Assembly: GCA_027346205.1 (NCBI GenBank)
Contig: DAIESR010000475.1
Coordinates: forward strand, 1-6,015
Origin: Beijerinckiaceae bacterium
GTDB lineage: Bacteria > Pseudomonadota > Alphaproteobacteria > Rhizobiales > Beijerinckiaceae
Length of the DNA stretch: 6,015 nt
Direction: 5' to 3'
The notes beneath the pieces were generated by a model. The model did not search any database. It was not told the DNA's origin and was given only the letters and a program-made list of their open reading frames with translations. Both the position numbers and the translations under genes were made by a program. Shown piece by piece: positions 1-5,960 of this stretch (the stretch's first letter is position 1; every line of letters starts with the position of its first letter).

Positions 1-142
1 TCTGCACGCCATTTTTCGATCGCATGCACAAGATCAAGAAGGCAAGCAGTCGAGTTGCGCAATGAGCACGCTGTTGCAAGAATGCGACATTTCCGGGGCC
101 GACTAGAGCATGACAAAGCAAATAGAGTGGAAGAGCAAGAAT

Positions 143-183
143 GCCTCGCCAGCCCCTTCGAGAGTTTGAGAAGCTGGCGAGGC
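143..183 (-). terminator. Probable Rho-independent terminator of the small exported-protein gene
   Basis: The arms 143-153 and 173-183 are perfect 11-base complements (GCCTCGCCAGC against GCTGGCGAGGC), and a further three pairs (TTC/GAA) can form inside after a small bulge. The hairpin starts 9 bases after the stop codon of the minus-strand gene at 193-564. Read on the minus strand it is followed by a T-rich stretch (ATTCTTGCTCTT), although not by a pure T run. Position, GC-rich stem and T-rich tail together fit an intrinsic terminator. Confidence 0.6.
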
Positions 184-192
184 GATAACTCG

Positions 193-564
193 TCAGCGGG
201 CACGCTGGGATGCGGTGCCTGTCGAAAGCCAGTGGCTAGGGCCTCCGACCGAGTGCGTCTGCGGGTTACTAGTGTCCATGAATCGGCTGGCGGGCGACAA
301 CGGTGAATTCGTCGGCACGGGCTTGTGATGCATGCGCCCAAACCTGTCCACCGTAAAGACAGTGCCGCCGCCGTCGGCTAATGCGCCCTTGGTAAACGTC
401 TTCGGCGAACCCCCTCCTGAAATCTTGTTCTTTATGCCGCCGATATACGTCTTCGGCGTAATCCCACTAAACTTGTTCTTGATGGGTCCGGCGGACGCAT
501 TGCTGAGGCCACTGCTTACCATTACCAGCGCAAGTGCGAGGCTTAGGCCTTTGGCGTAGCTCAT
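193..564 (-). CDS. Small, probably exported basic protein with two internal repeats, family not recognised
   Basis: This 123-residue protein is not one I recognise. The ATG at 564 is chosen because AAAGGAG lies 7 bases upstream; an upstream in-frame start at 597 has no such support and would bury the signal peptide. Residues 1-25 look like a Sec signal peptide: Lys5, a hydrophobic core LSLALALVMV, and a cleavage motif Ala-Ser-Ala before Gly26. The mature part has two imperfect repeats, IKNKFSGITPKTYIGG (28-43) and IKNKISGGGSPKTFTKG (44-60), then a Gly-rich patch and a Ser/Thr/Pro/His-rich tail. It has about 13 Lys/Arg, three Asp and no Glu, so it should be strongly basic. No cysteines or further membrane segments are seen. 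It lies on the same strand as ntrC but 243 bases beyond it, with its own upstream palindrome and a downstream terminator, so it is probably a separate unit. An extracytoplasmic location is inferred; function is unknown. Confidence 0.7.
   Translation of the reverse strand: MSYAKGLSLALALVMVSSGLSNASAGPIKNKFSGITPKTYIGGIKNKISGGGSPKTFTKGALADGGGTVFTVDRFGRMHHKPVPTNSPLSPASRFMDTSNPQTHSVGGPSHWLSTGTASQRAR
447..458 (-). repeat. 12-base direct repeat inside the small exported-protein gene (second copy 396-407)
   Basis: ACGTCTTCGGCG occurs at 396-407 and again at 447-458, exactly 51 bases (17 codons) apart. A second shared word, CTTGTTCTT, lies at 424-432 and 472-480, which is 48 bases apart. These are the DNA trace of the two protein repeats (the PKT and IKNK motifs), with a one-codon difference in length. 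The pattern indicates a tandem duplication within the gene that has since diverged. Confidence 0.7.
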
Positions 565-570
565 GATATT

Positions 571-577
571 GCTCCTT
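571..577 (-). promoter_or_regulatory. Strong ribosome binding site deciding the start of the small gene
   Basis: On the minus strand AAAGGAGC precedes ATG 564 with 7 bases between AGGAG and the start codon. This is the best Shine-Dalgarno match near this reading frame, and it fixes the start directly before the signal peptide. Confidence 0.7.
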
Positions 578-646
578 TCGATAGGTAAACTCCACAACCT
601 GCTTGATCGTGTTCAGCGACCTTCGCTCATGTCGTGAGGCGGGGTC

Positions 647-662
647 TGTGATCGCGATCACA
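647..662. promoter_or_regulatory. Perfect 16-bp palindrome matching the CRP-type operator consensus
   Basis: TGTGATCGCGATCACA reads identically on both strands. It has the TGTGA-N6-TCACA layout of E. coli CRP sites, and it also resembles other CRP/FNR superfamily half-sites. Its centre lies about 90 bases upstream of the start codon of the small minus-strand gene, a distance compatible with an activator site placed 40 to 60 bases upstream of a transcript start. No clear -35/-10 pair was found between the palindrome and the gene. A GntR-type or other dimeric regulator is an alternative. Confidence 0.5.
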
Positions 663-682
663 CTCGGCTCTAGCGGCAAGCG

Positions 683-714
683 CCGACGGTCATTCAGCTT
701 GGAATGACCGTCGG
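683..714 (-). repeat. Perfect 13-bp inverted repeat (hairpin) downstream of ntrC
   Basis: CCGACGGTCATTC (683-695) and GAATGACCGTCGG (702-714) are exact complements around a 6-base loop. The hairpin begins 93 bases after the ntrC stop codon and is the only strong hairpin between ntrC and the next gene. It could stop or stabilise the 3' end of the dusB-ntrB-ntrC transcript. No T run follows on either strand, so it is not a textbook intrinsic terminator. A binding site or a dispersed repeat unit are alternatives. Confidence 0.55.
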
Positions 715-807
715 GAAGAAACTTGACGTCTTCTGCCCGGCTCGCGTGTGGCAGTCAGGCGTGGAGCATTGCTGGATGCAGAGGGAGCATCACCGAGACG
801 TTCGCAC

Positions 808-2283
808 TCATTGCGGCGCGCGCATCAGTCTGATGTCGAGATCGCGCACCTTCTTGCGCAAAGTGTTGCGGTTGAGGCCGAGAAGTTCGGCGGCCTTGAT
901 CTGATTGCCCCGGGTTGCGGCCAGGACTGCCGAAATGAGGGGATATTCCAACTCTCGCAAGACGCGATGATAAAGACCGGGGGGCGGTAGGCCGTCGCCA
1001 TGCGCCTTGAAGAGTTCGGAAAGATGGCGTTCCACCGCGCAGGCGAGGCTGGTACCGTGATCGTCATCCTTGCCGCCCGAAGTCTCCACCATATGTTGCT
1101 GCGCGAAGCCTGGCAGGAGCGGTGCGGAATCCGCAGCAAGTTCCGTATCGACCAGAGCTTCGCTGATCACCTCCTGCGGATAGAGCGCCGCAAGGCGCCG
1201 CACGAGATTCTCAAGTTCACGGATATTGCCCGGCCAACGATGGCGTTTCATCCGTTCGAGCGCCGCAGCCTCAATATGTTTGAGCGGGAGCCCCTCGGAA
1301 GCGGCCACGCCGAAGAAATGCTGGACGAGGTCGGCGATGTCCTCGCTGCGTTCGCGCAAGGGCGGCAAGCGCAGCGGCACGACATTGAGGCGGAAGTACA
1401 AATCCTCGCGGAACAGCCCCTGCTGGATCAGACCGCGCAGATCCTTGTTGGTGGCGGCGATGATCCGGACATTGGTCTTGATCGGCGTGCGCCCGCCGAC
1501 AGTCGTATATTCGCCTTGCTGCAGGACGCGCAGAAGCCGTGTCTGCGCGTCCATCGGCATATCGCCGATTTCATCGAGAAACAGCGTGCCGCCTTCGGCC
1601 TGCTCGAAACGACCGGCTGAACGTTGATTGGCGCCCGTGAAGGCGCCTTTCTCATGGCCGAACAATTCGCTTTCGATGAGGTCGCGCGGAATCGCGGCCA
1701 TATTGATCGCGACGAAGGGACCCTTCTTACGCTTGCCATAATCATGCAGTGCACGGGCGACGAGTTCTTTGCCCGTGCCCGATTCACCGGTGATCATCAC
1801 CGTGAGGTCGGTCTGCATGAGTCGGGCGAGCGCCCGATAGATCTCCTGCATCGCCGGCGAGCGGCCGACGAGCGGCATGCCTTCGAGATCAGCCGGCGCG
1901 GCGAGTTTTGCCCGGTTCTTCGGCTCGTTCATCGCGCGGCCGACGATCGCCACGAGTTCGCGCAGATCGAAAGGCTTCGGCAAATAGTCATAGGCGCCGC
2001 GTTCGGACGCCTTGATCGCCGTCATGAAAGTATTTTGCGCGCTCATGACGATGATCGGCAATTCCGGCCGCAGCTTCTTCATGCGCGGCAGGAGTTCGAA
2101 AGCATTGTCGTCGGGCATTACCACATCGGTAATGACAAGATCGCCATCGCCGGACTGGACCCAGCGCCAGAGCGTGGCCGCGGTGCCCGTTGTCCGCACC
2201 TCATAACCCGCACGCGAAAGGGCTTGGCTCAACACGGTTCGAATTGCGGCATCATCATCGGCTACGAGGATATTTCCTCCCAT
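808..2283 (-). CDS. ntrC: NtrC, nitrogen regulation response regulator, sigma-54-dependent activator
   Basis: This 491-residue cytosolic protein is a complete three-domain activator. The receiver domain (about 1-120) has the acidic pocket Asp10/Asp11, the phosphoacceptor Asp53 in [11 protein letters not shown], Ser81 and Lys103 (PKPF). The AAA+ domain (about 138-375) has Walker A GESGTGKE (166-173), the sigma-54-contacting GAFTGA loop (213-218) and Walker [12 protein letters not shown] (232-242). A Fis-type helix-turn-helix ends the protein (about 459-482). When phosphorylated by NtrB, family members bind enhancer sites, hydrolyse ATP and open sigma-54 promoters of nitrogen assimilation genes. 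ATG 2283 is chosen because it directly precedes the receiver fold and has GGAGG 9 bases upstream; the longer frame up to 2427 runs back into ntrB without homology to the family. It is the last gene of the dusB-ntrB-ntrC operon. No key residue is missing, and the length is near that of rhizobial NtrC. Confidence 0.97.
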   Translation of the reverse strand: MGGNILVADDDAAIRTVLSQALSRAGYEVRTTGTAATLWRWVQSGDGDLVITDVVMPDDNAFELLPRMKKLRPELPIIVMSAQNTFMTAIKASERGAYDYLPKPFDLRELVAIVGRAMNEPKNRAKLAAPADLEGMPLVGRSPAMQEIYRALARLMQTDLTVMITGESGTGKELVARALHDYGKRKKGPFVAINMAAIPRDLIESELFGHEKGAFTGANQRSAGRFEQAEGGTLFLDEIGDMPMDAQTRLLRVLQQGEYTTVGGRTPIKTNVRIIAATNKDLRGLIQQGLFREDLYFRLNVVPLRLPPLRERSEDIADLVQHFFGVAASEGLPLKHIEAAALERMKRHRWPGNIRELENLVRRLAALYPQEVISEALVDTELAADSAPLLPGFAQQHMVETSGGKDDDHGTSLACAVERHLSELFKAHGDGLPPPGLYHRVLRELEYPLISAVLAATRGNQIKAAELLGLNRNTLRKKVRDLDIRLMRAPQ

Positions 2284-2292
2284 CGCCAGGCA

Positions 2293-2297
2293 CCTCC
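2293..2297 (-). promoter_or_regulatory. Ribosome binding site of ntrC
   Basis: GGAGG on the minus strand lies 9 bases before ATG 2283. It supports that start over the upstream in-frame starts inside ntrB. A short hairpin (GCGCC-CTTT-GGCGC, 2300-2313) lies immediately upstream of it. Confidence 0.7.
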
Positions 2298-2323
2298 GAG
2301 CGCCCTTTGGCGCCAAATCCCGC

Positions 2324-3511
2324 TCACCTCGGCTTTGCGCTGCGGCCGTCGCGCAAGGCATACATTGGCATGAGCACTCTAAAAGTCGTCCGATGCGGGT
2401 GCGAATCGCACTCGATCGTTCCGCCATGGTCGCCGATGATTTTAGCTACTAAAGCAAGTCCAAGGCCACTGCCAGAAGCTTTTGTTGTTATAAATGGTTC
2501 GAACAGATGTGGCTGGATTTCGGGCGGGACACCTGGACCATTATCGCGCACGCAAAACTCCAGTGGGAGGCTTACGGGGACATCTGAAGTGGAGATCTTC
2601 AGCCTGACCCCAGGCCGATAAGCCGTCGACAATCCGATCTCGCCGTCGCTGCATCCTTCGCCAATCGCCTCGGCGGCGTTTTTGACGAGATTGAGAAACG
2701 TTTGCACCAGTTGATCGCGGTTGGCCAGCACAGGCGGCAATGAGGGATCATAGTTTTCGACAAATCTGATGTGGCGCGCGAAACCCGCTTGCGCCACCTT
2801 CTTGACGTGGTCGAGAACCGAATGAATGTTGACGCTCTCGCGTTCGAGCGGGCGCCCATCCGAAAAAGCTTCCATACGGTCGACGAGTTTGACGATCCTA
2901 TCCGTCTCCTCGCAGATCAGACGAGTCAGGGCACGGTCGCCGTCGCTGACCTCCTGCTCGAGCAATTGCGCAGCGCCACGAATGCCGGACAGGGGATTCT
3001 TGATCTCATGGCCGAGCATGGAGGCCATGGCCGAGACGGAGCGCGCTGCACCGCGATGGGTGAGCTGCCGGTCCATCTTCTCCGCCATGGTCCGCTCCTG
3101 CAGCATGACGATGACGCCCTCGCAGGAATCGGACATAGGCGTAACGAACAGATCGACCATTTTCTCCGTGTCGAGGCGTGGCACACCGAGATCGACGCGA
3201 TATTCATTGATCGCTGCGCCGCTGCGCATCACCTGCTCGACAAGCGAAAGCAGAACCGAGCCGAAGGGGAGGAGATTGGGCAGCGTCTGCTGCAGCAGGA
3301 TGGAGCGGCTGCTGCCGAAGAAGATCTCCGCCGCCAGATTGGCTTCCAAGACGAAACCATCCGCACCGACAGCCAGGATGGGATGTGGCAAAGCGTTGAG
3401 AAGCTGAGCGGGGTCGGCGCAAAAGCTCGTTTCAGCATGCGCGGATTTGCGGGGCTCGTCACGCAAGAGCAACGGCTCGTCGGGCGAAGTGGTGATGATT
3501 GTTCTGCTCAT
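2324..3511 (-). CDS. ntrB: NtrB, nitrogen regulation sensor histidine kinase/phosphatase
   Basis: This 395-residue protein has no membrane segment, as expected for cytosolic NtrB, which senses nitrogen status through PII. It contains a PAS-like domain (about 34-140), then a HisKA helix with the phosphoacceptor His168 in GHEIKNP, and a GHKL ATPase domain. The ATPase motifs are the N box (Asn274, Asn278 in [10 protein letters not shown]), G1 DNGPG (323-327), the F box LFEPFITTK (336-344) and G2 GSGLGL (347-352). In the family it phosphorylates NtrC in nitrogen limitation and dephosphorylates it in excess. The ATG at 3511 overlaps the dusB stop in the sequence ATGA, so translation is probably coupled. 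GGCGGGGA lies just upstream as a possible ribosome site, next to a 7-bp hairpin. The C-terminal tail after MPMYALR is short. Length is slightly above E. coli NtrB and similar to alphaproteobacterial members. Confidence 0.96.
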   Translation of the reverse strand: MSRTIITTSPDEPLLLRDEPRKSAHAETSFCADPAQLLNALPHPILAVGADGFVLEANLAAEIFFGSSRSILLQQTLPNLLPFGSVLLSLVEQVMRSGAAINEYRVDLGVPRLDTEKMVDLFVTPMSDSCEGVIVMLQERTMAEKMDRQLTHRGAARSVSAMASMLGHEIKNPLSGIRGAAQLLEQEVSDGDRALTRLICEETDRIVKLVDRMEAFSDGRPLERESVNIHSVLDHVKKVAQAGFARHIRFVENYDPSLPPVLANRDQLVQTFLNLVKNAAEAIGEGCSDGEIGLSTAYRPGVRLKISTSDVPVSLPLEFCVRDNGPGVPPEIQPHLFEPFITTKASGSGLGLALVAKIIGDHGGTIECDSHPHRTTFRVLMPMYALRDGRSAKPR

Positions 3512-4533
3512 GCGGTCCCCGCCACAGGTTCTGTGGCCAAAAGCGTGGTGAGCAACGCTTCGACCTCGGTCGGATTTTCGCTCGTGACGAGGCGCGCCCG
3601 CAGAGCAGCGGCATTGGGATGCGCAGATCCACGCGCATAGCCGTCGAGATGCTTGCGCGCATGGCGCAGCCCCTTCTCTTTGCCGAAGAGCGAGAGGAGC
3701 GTCTTGTAATGCTCGCGTGCGGCCTCCTGCCGAAGCGTAGCATCGGGCTCAGACGGCATCCGCCCGTCCGTCAAAGCATCGGCAATTTGCCCGACGAGCC
3801 AGGGACGTCCGACAGCAGCGCGGCCGATCATGACCGCATCGGCGCCCGAAGCTTCGAGCATCGCCGCCGCGTCCACAGCGCTGGTACAATCGCCATTGGC
3901 CACGACCGAAATCGAAACAGCCTGCCGCACGTTGCGAATTGCCGCCCAATCCGCCTTGCCGCGATAAAATTGAGAGCGCGTCCGACCATGAACCGTCAGC
4001 ATGGCAATGCCTTCAGCCTCGGCGCGGCGCGCAAGCTCTGGCGCGTTCATCGTGCTTTCATCCCAGCCGAGTCGCATCTTCAATGAAACAGGAATTTTAA
4101 CGGCGCCGATGACGGATCGCACGAGGCGTGTCGCGAGATCGAGATCGCGCATCAAGGCCGCGCCCGCCACACCGCCCGTCACGCGTTTTGCCGGACATCC
4201 CATATTGATGTCGATCATGGCAGCGCCCGCAGCCTCCGCGAGCCGTGCCGCCTCTCCCAATGGACCAGGTGCGCAGCCGGCAATTTGCACGATATGAAGC
4301 GTAATTCCCTCCCCCGCGCCGCGGATCGCAGCTTCACGATCCCCGCTGACGTAAAACTCGGCATCCAACATTTCCGAAACCGTCAGTGCCGCACCAAAAC
4401 GCATGGCAATCCGACGCATGCCGATATCCGTTACGCCCGCCATTGGCGCAAGAAAGGCTCGTCCACGGAATTGCAGAGGCCCAACAGTGACACTGTCGTT
4501 GCGACGGCTCAAAGTTTGTGCATCTAAGCTCAT
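3508..4533 (-). CDS. dusB: DusB, tRNA dihydrouridine synthase (NifR3 family)
   Basis: This 341-residue flavoenzyme is predicted to reduce specific uridines in the tRNA D-loop to dihydrouridine using FMN and NADPH. Visible family motifs are the FMN-binding APMAGVTD (29-36), the catalytic Cys113 in NMGCP (110-114), KMRLGWD (152-158), HGRTR (182-186), and the NGD and IGRAA motifs of the barrel's C-terminal half, followed by the helical tRNA-binding domain. ATG 4533 is preferred; the frame extends two codons to a TTG at 4539, which is less likely. There is no convincing Shine-Dalgarno sequence. Instead a perfect TATAAT sits 6 bases before the ATG, which suggests a leaderless or nearly leaderless message. 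It is the first gene of an operon with ntrB and ntrC, an arrangement known from Rhodobacter (nifR3) and rhizobia. It does not regulate nitrogen by any motif visible here. Confidence 0.95.
   Translation of the reverse strand: MSLDAQTLSRRNDSVTVGPLQFRGRAFLAPMAGVTDIGMRRIAMRFGAALTVSEMLDAEFYVSGDREAAIRGAGEGITLHIVQIAGCAPGPLGEAARLAEAAGAAMIDINMGCPAKRVTGGVAGAALMRDLDLATRLVRSVIGAVKIPVSLKMRLGWDESTMNAPELARRAEAEGIAMLTVHGRTRSQFYRGKADWAAIRNVRQAVSISVVANGDCTSAVDAAAMLEASGADAVMIGRAAVGRPWLVGQIADALTDGRMPSEPDATLRQEAAREHYKTLLSLFGKEKGLRHARKHLDGYARGSAHPNAAALRARLVTSENPTEVEALLTTLLATEPVAGTA
3521..3537 (-). other. Hairpin at the end of dusB, just upstream of the ntrB start
   Basis: GCCACAG (3521-3527) and CTGTGGC (3531-3537) form a perfect 7-bp stem with a 3-base loop. 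In the message it ends 9 bases before the ntrB ATG, and its base overlaps the purine-rich GGCGGGGA that could act as ribosome site. It could make ntrB translation depend on ribosomes arriving from dusB. It lies in coding sequence, so it may be coincidental. Confidence 0.35.
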
Positions 4534-4539
4534 GCGCAA

Positions 4540-4567
4540 ATTATAGTCACTTACCGCGCCGCCGCAA
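4540..4567 (-). promoter_or_regulatory. Candidate sigma-70 promoter of dusB-ntrB-ntrC
   Basis: On the minus strand TTGCGG (4562-4567) is followed after 16 bases by a perfect TATAAT (4540-4545). The -35 element matches the consensus only in TTG, which is common in alphaproteobacteria. Transcription would start about 7 bases further, at or next to the first base of ATG 4533, giving a leaderless dusB message. The match is by eye only. Confidence 0.5.
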
Positions 4568-4586
4568 CCGTGACATTTTGGTTATC

Positions 4587-4598
4587 GCCAAGCTTGGC
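4587..4598. promoter_or_regulatory. 12-bp perfect palindrome in the dusB/ispDF divergent region
   Basis: GCCAAGCTTGGC is fully self-complementary and lies between the two divergent genes, about 20 bases upstream of the proposed dusB -35 element. It could be a shared operator, but palindromes of this length arise by chance fairly often, and I cannot name a regulator for it. Confidence 0.25.
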
Positions 4599-4632
4599 AT
4601 TGGAAAAATTGACGCGGGCTCGTTAAAGCGAC

Positions 4633-4641
4633 AGGAGAAGG
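4633..4641 (+). promoter_or_regulatory. Probable ribosome binding site of ispDF
   Basis: AGGAGAAGG ends 10 bases before ATG 4652. The spacing is slightly long but the match is good, and nothing comparable precedes the alternative ATG at 4688. This is the main argument for the longer form of IspDF. Confidence 0.45.
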
Positions 4642-4651
4642 CCTGTTCCCA

Positions 4652-5887
4652 ATGCGGGCCGCCGGCAGGATTTATGGCAAATCGATCATGAACCACAAGA
4701 GTGAACTGGCCATTTTGGTCGTGGCGGCGGGACGCGGCTCGCGGGCGGGTCCCGGACATCCCAAGCAATATCGGAATATCGCAGGCCGCCCGCTCTTGGC
4801 ACACACGCTTGAGGCCCTGTTGAAGGCGGCGCCGGAGGCGCGGCTGATCACCGTCATTCATCCCGACGATGCCGATTTTTATGCACAGGCGATCAAGCAT
4901 CTTTCGGTGGCGGATATCGCGCGGCTCCATGCGCCCGCCCATGGCGGCGAGATGCGCCAAGACAGCGTCCGGCTCGGGCTCGAAGCGCTGGCCCGACATA
5001 TGCCGCTGCCGGAGATCGTTCTCATTCACGCCGGCGCCCGGCCCTTTCCCAGCGCGGCTTTGATCGCCCGCGCCCGCGCTGCGGCGATGATGCATGGCGC
5101 GGCTGTACCTGGCCTGGCGCTCATAGATACGGTGAAGGAGGTGGACGGCGGAAACCGGATCATTGCGACACCGCAACGCGCCGCTTTGCGCACGGTCCAG
5201 ACTCCTCAGGCCTTCCGCTTCGACCTCATTCTGGCGGCGCATCGCAAGGCGCAGCAAGAAGGCCAGTCCGGTCTCACGGATGATGCCGCCATCGCCGAAT
5301 GGGCCGGGCATGATGTGCATATTTTCGAAGGCGAGCAGGAGAATATGAAAATCACCAGCGCGGAAGATATCAATCTCGCCGAGTCGAAGCTCATGGGCAA
5401 TCTGCTCGACATCCGCATGGGACAGGGCTTCGACGTCCATGCGTTCGGGCCCGGCGATCATGTCTGGCTCGGCGGACATAAGATCGCGCATGACCATGGC
5501 CTGCTCGGCCATTCGGACTCCGACGTGCTGAGTCATGCGATCACCGATGCCATCTTCGGCGCGATCGCCGAGGGCGACATCGGCAGCCATTTTCCACCCT
5601 CGGAGGCGCAATGGCGCGGCGCTGCTTCCTCCATCTTTCTTGAGGCCGCCGTGCAAAGGCTGCACGAGCGTGGCGGCATGATCGCCCATATCGATGCGAC
5701 GATCATTTGCGAAAGGCCGAAGATTGGTCCACATCGCGACGCGATCCGTGAAAGCCTCGCCGCCATCATTGGCATTTCGGTCGATCGTATCGCGGTCAAG
5801 GCGACAACCTCGGAGCAGCTCGGCTTCACCGGCCGTGAGGAAGGCATGGCCGCCATGGCCATCGCCACCGTGCGCCTGCCGCTCTGA
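4652..5887 (+). CDS. ispDF: IspDF, bifunctional MEP cytidylyltransferase / MECDP synthase
   Basis: This 411-residue fusion carries out two steps of the non-mevalonate (MEP) isoprenoid pathway. The IspD half (about 19-245) adds CMP to methylerythritol phosphate; it shows VVAAGRGSRAG with PKQY (23-40), RQDSV (102-106), DTVK (159-162), QTPQAF (183-188) and a final KIT motif (233-235). The IspF half (about 252-411) makes the cyclodiphosphate; its zinc ligands are Asp261 and His263 (GFDVHAF) and His295 (DVLSHAITDA), followed by DIGSHFPP and KATTSEQLGFTGREEG. Such fusions are typical of alphaproteobacteria. One oddity is HAGARP (126-131), where the family usually has HD-x-x-RP. The start is uncertain: ATG 4652 has AGGAGAAGG upstream, while ATG 4688 (399 residues) gives the usual short N-terminus but has no good ribosome site. 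The gene is divergent from dusB. Confidence 0.96.
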   Translation: MRAAGRIYGKSIMNHKSELAILVVAAGRGSRAGPGHPKQYRNIAGRPLLAHTLEALLKAAPEARLITVIHPDDADFYAQAIKHLSVADIARLHAPAHGGEMRQDSVRLGLEALARHMPLPEIVLIHAGARPFPSAALIARARAAAMMHGAAVPGLALIDTVKEVDGGNRIIATPQRAALRTVQTPQAFRFDLILAAHRKAQQEGQSGLTDDAAIAEWAGHDVHIFEGEQENMKITSAEDINLAESKLMGNLLDIRMGQGFDVHAFGPGDHVWLGGHKIAHDHGLLGHSDSDVLSHAITDAIFGAIAEGDIGSHFPPSEAQWRGAASSIFLEAAVQRLHERGGMIAHIDATIICERPKIGPHRDAIRESLAAIIGISVDRIAVKATTSEQLGFTGREEGMAAMAIATVRLPL

Positions 5888-5913
5888 GACTGATCGAAAA
5901 GGTCGAGATTGGG

Positions 5914-5936
5914 GCTCTATTTGAAATAGATAGAGC
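5914..5936 (+). terminator. Inverted repeat after ispDF, possible weak terminator
   Basis: GCTCTAT (5914-5920) pairs with ATAGAGC (5930-5936) around 9 bases. An alternative nested palindrome, CTATTT-G-AAATAG (5917-5929), competes with it. It starts 26 bases after the ispDF stop codon. The stem is AT-rich and no clean T run follows, so it may instead belong to the adjoining intergenic repeat. Confidence 0.3.
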
Positions 5937-5956
5937 ATATCCTTTATCGGAAAAGT
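5930..5956. repeat. Partial intergenic repeat of the Rhizobiales AGAGCAT...GAAAAGT type
   Basis: The stretch beginning TAGAGCATATCC and continuing to ATCGGAAAAGTCT resembles one half of the short palindromic intergenic repeats that I recall as widespread in Hyphomicrobiales genomes. The expected mirror half is missing here, because the insertion sequence begins directly after it. Identification is from memory and there is no second full copy in the window. Confidence 0.4.
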
Positions 5957-5960
5957 CTAG

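Noticed and set aside
103..114. CTAGAGCATGAC, similar to the start of the intergenic repeat seen at 5930
   Set aside because: Only about ten bases agree and the GAAAAGT part and mirror half are missing, so a second repeat copy cannot be claimed.
1..306. Plus-strand reading frame open from the left edge to 306, Arg-rich
   Set aside because: It has no ribosome site or recognisable motif, runs through the probable terminator hairpin and antisense to the small exported-protein gene, so it is most likely chance.
565..646. Search for a -35/-10 or a -24/-12 promoter of the small gene
   Set aside because: No hexamer pair with acceptable spacing and no GG-N10-GC element was found on the minus strand.
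1624..2373. 249-residue plus-strand frame opposite ntrC
   Set aside because: It is an antisense shadow of the NtrC receiver and AAA+ regions, with Arg/His-rich composition and no ribosome site.
2284..2427. Longer NtrC with 48 extra N-terminal residues
   Set aside because: The extension overlaps the end of ntrB, lacks receiver homology, and the ATG at 2283 has a good GGAGG at proper spacing.
2771..3640. 289-residue plus-strand frame opposite ntrB and the end of dusB
   Set aside because: It crosses two well-supported genes on the other strand and carries no recognisable domain.
4547..5938. 463-residue minus-strand frame opposite ispDF
   Set aside because: It is the antisense shadow of the IspDF coding sequence in a GC-rich genome and shows no family motifs of its own.
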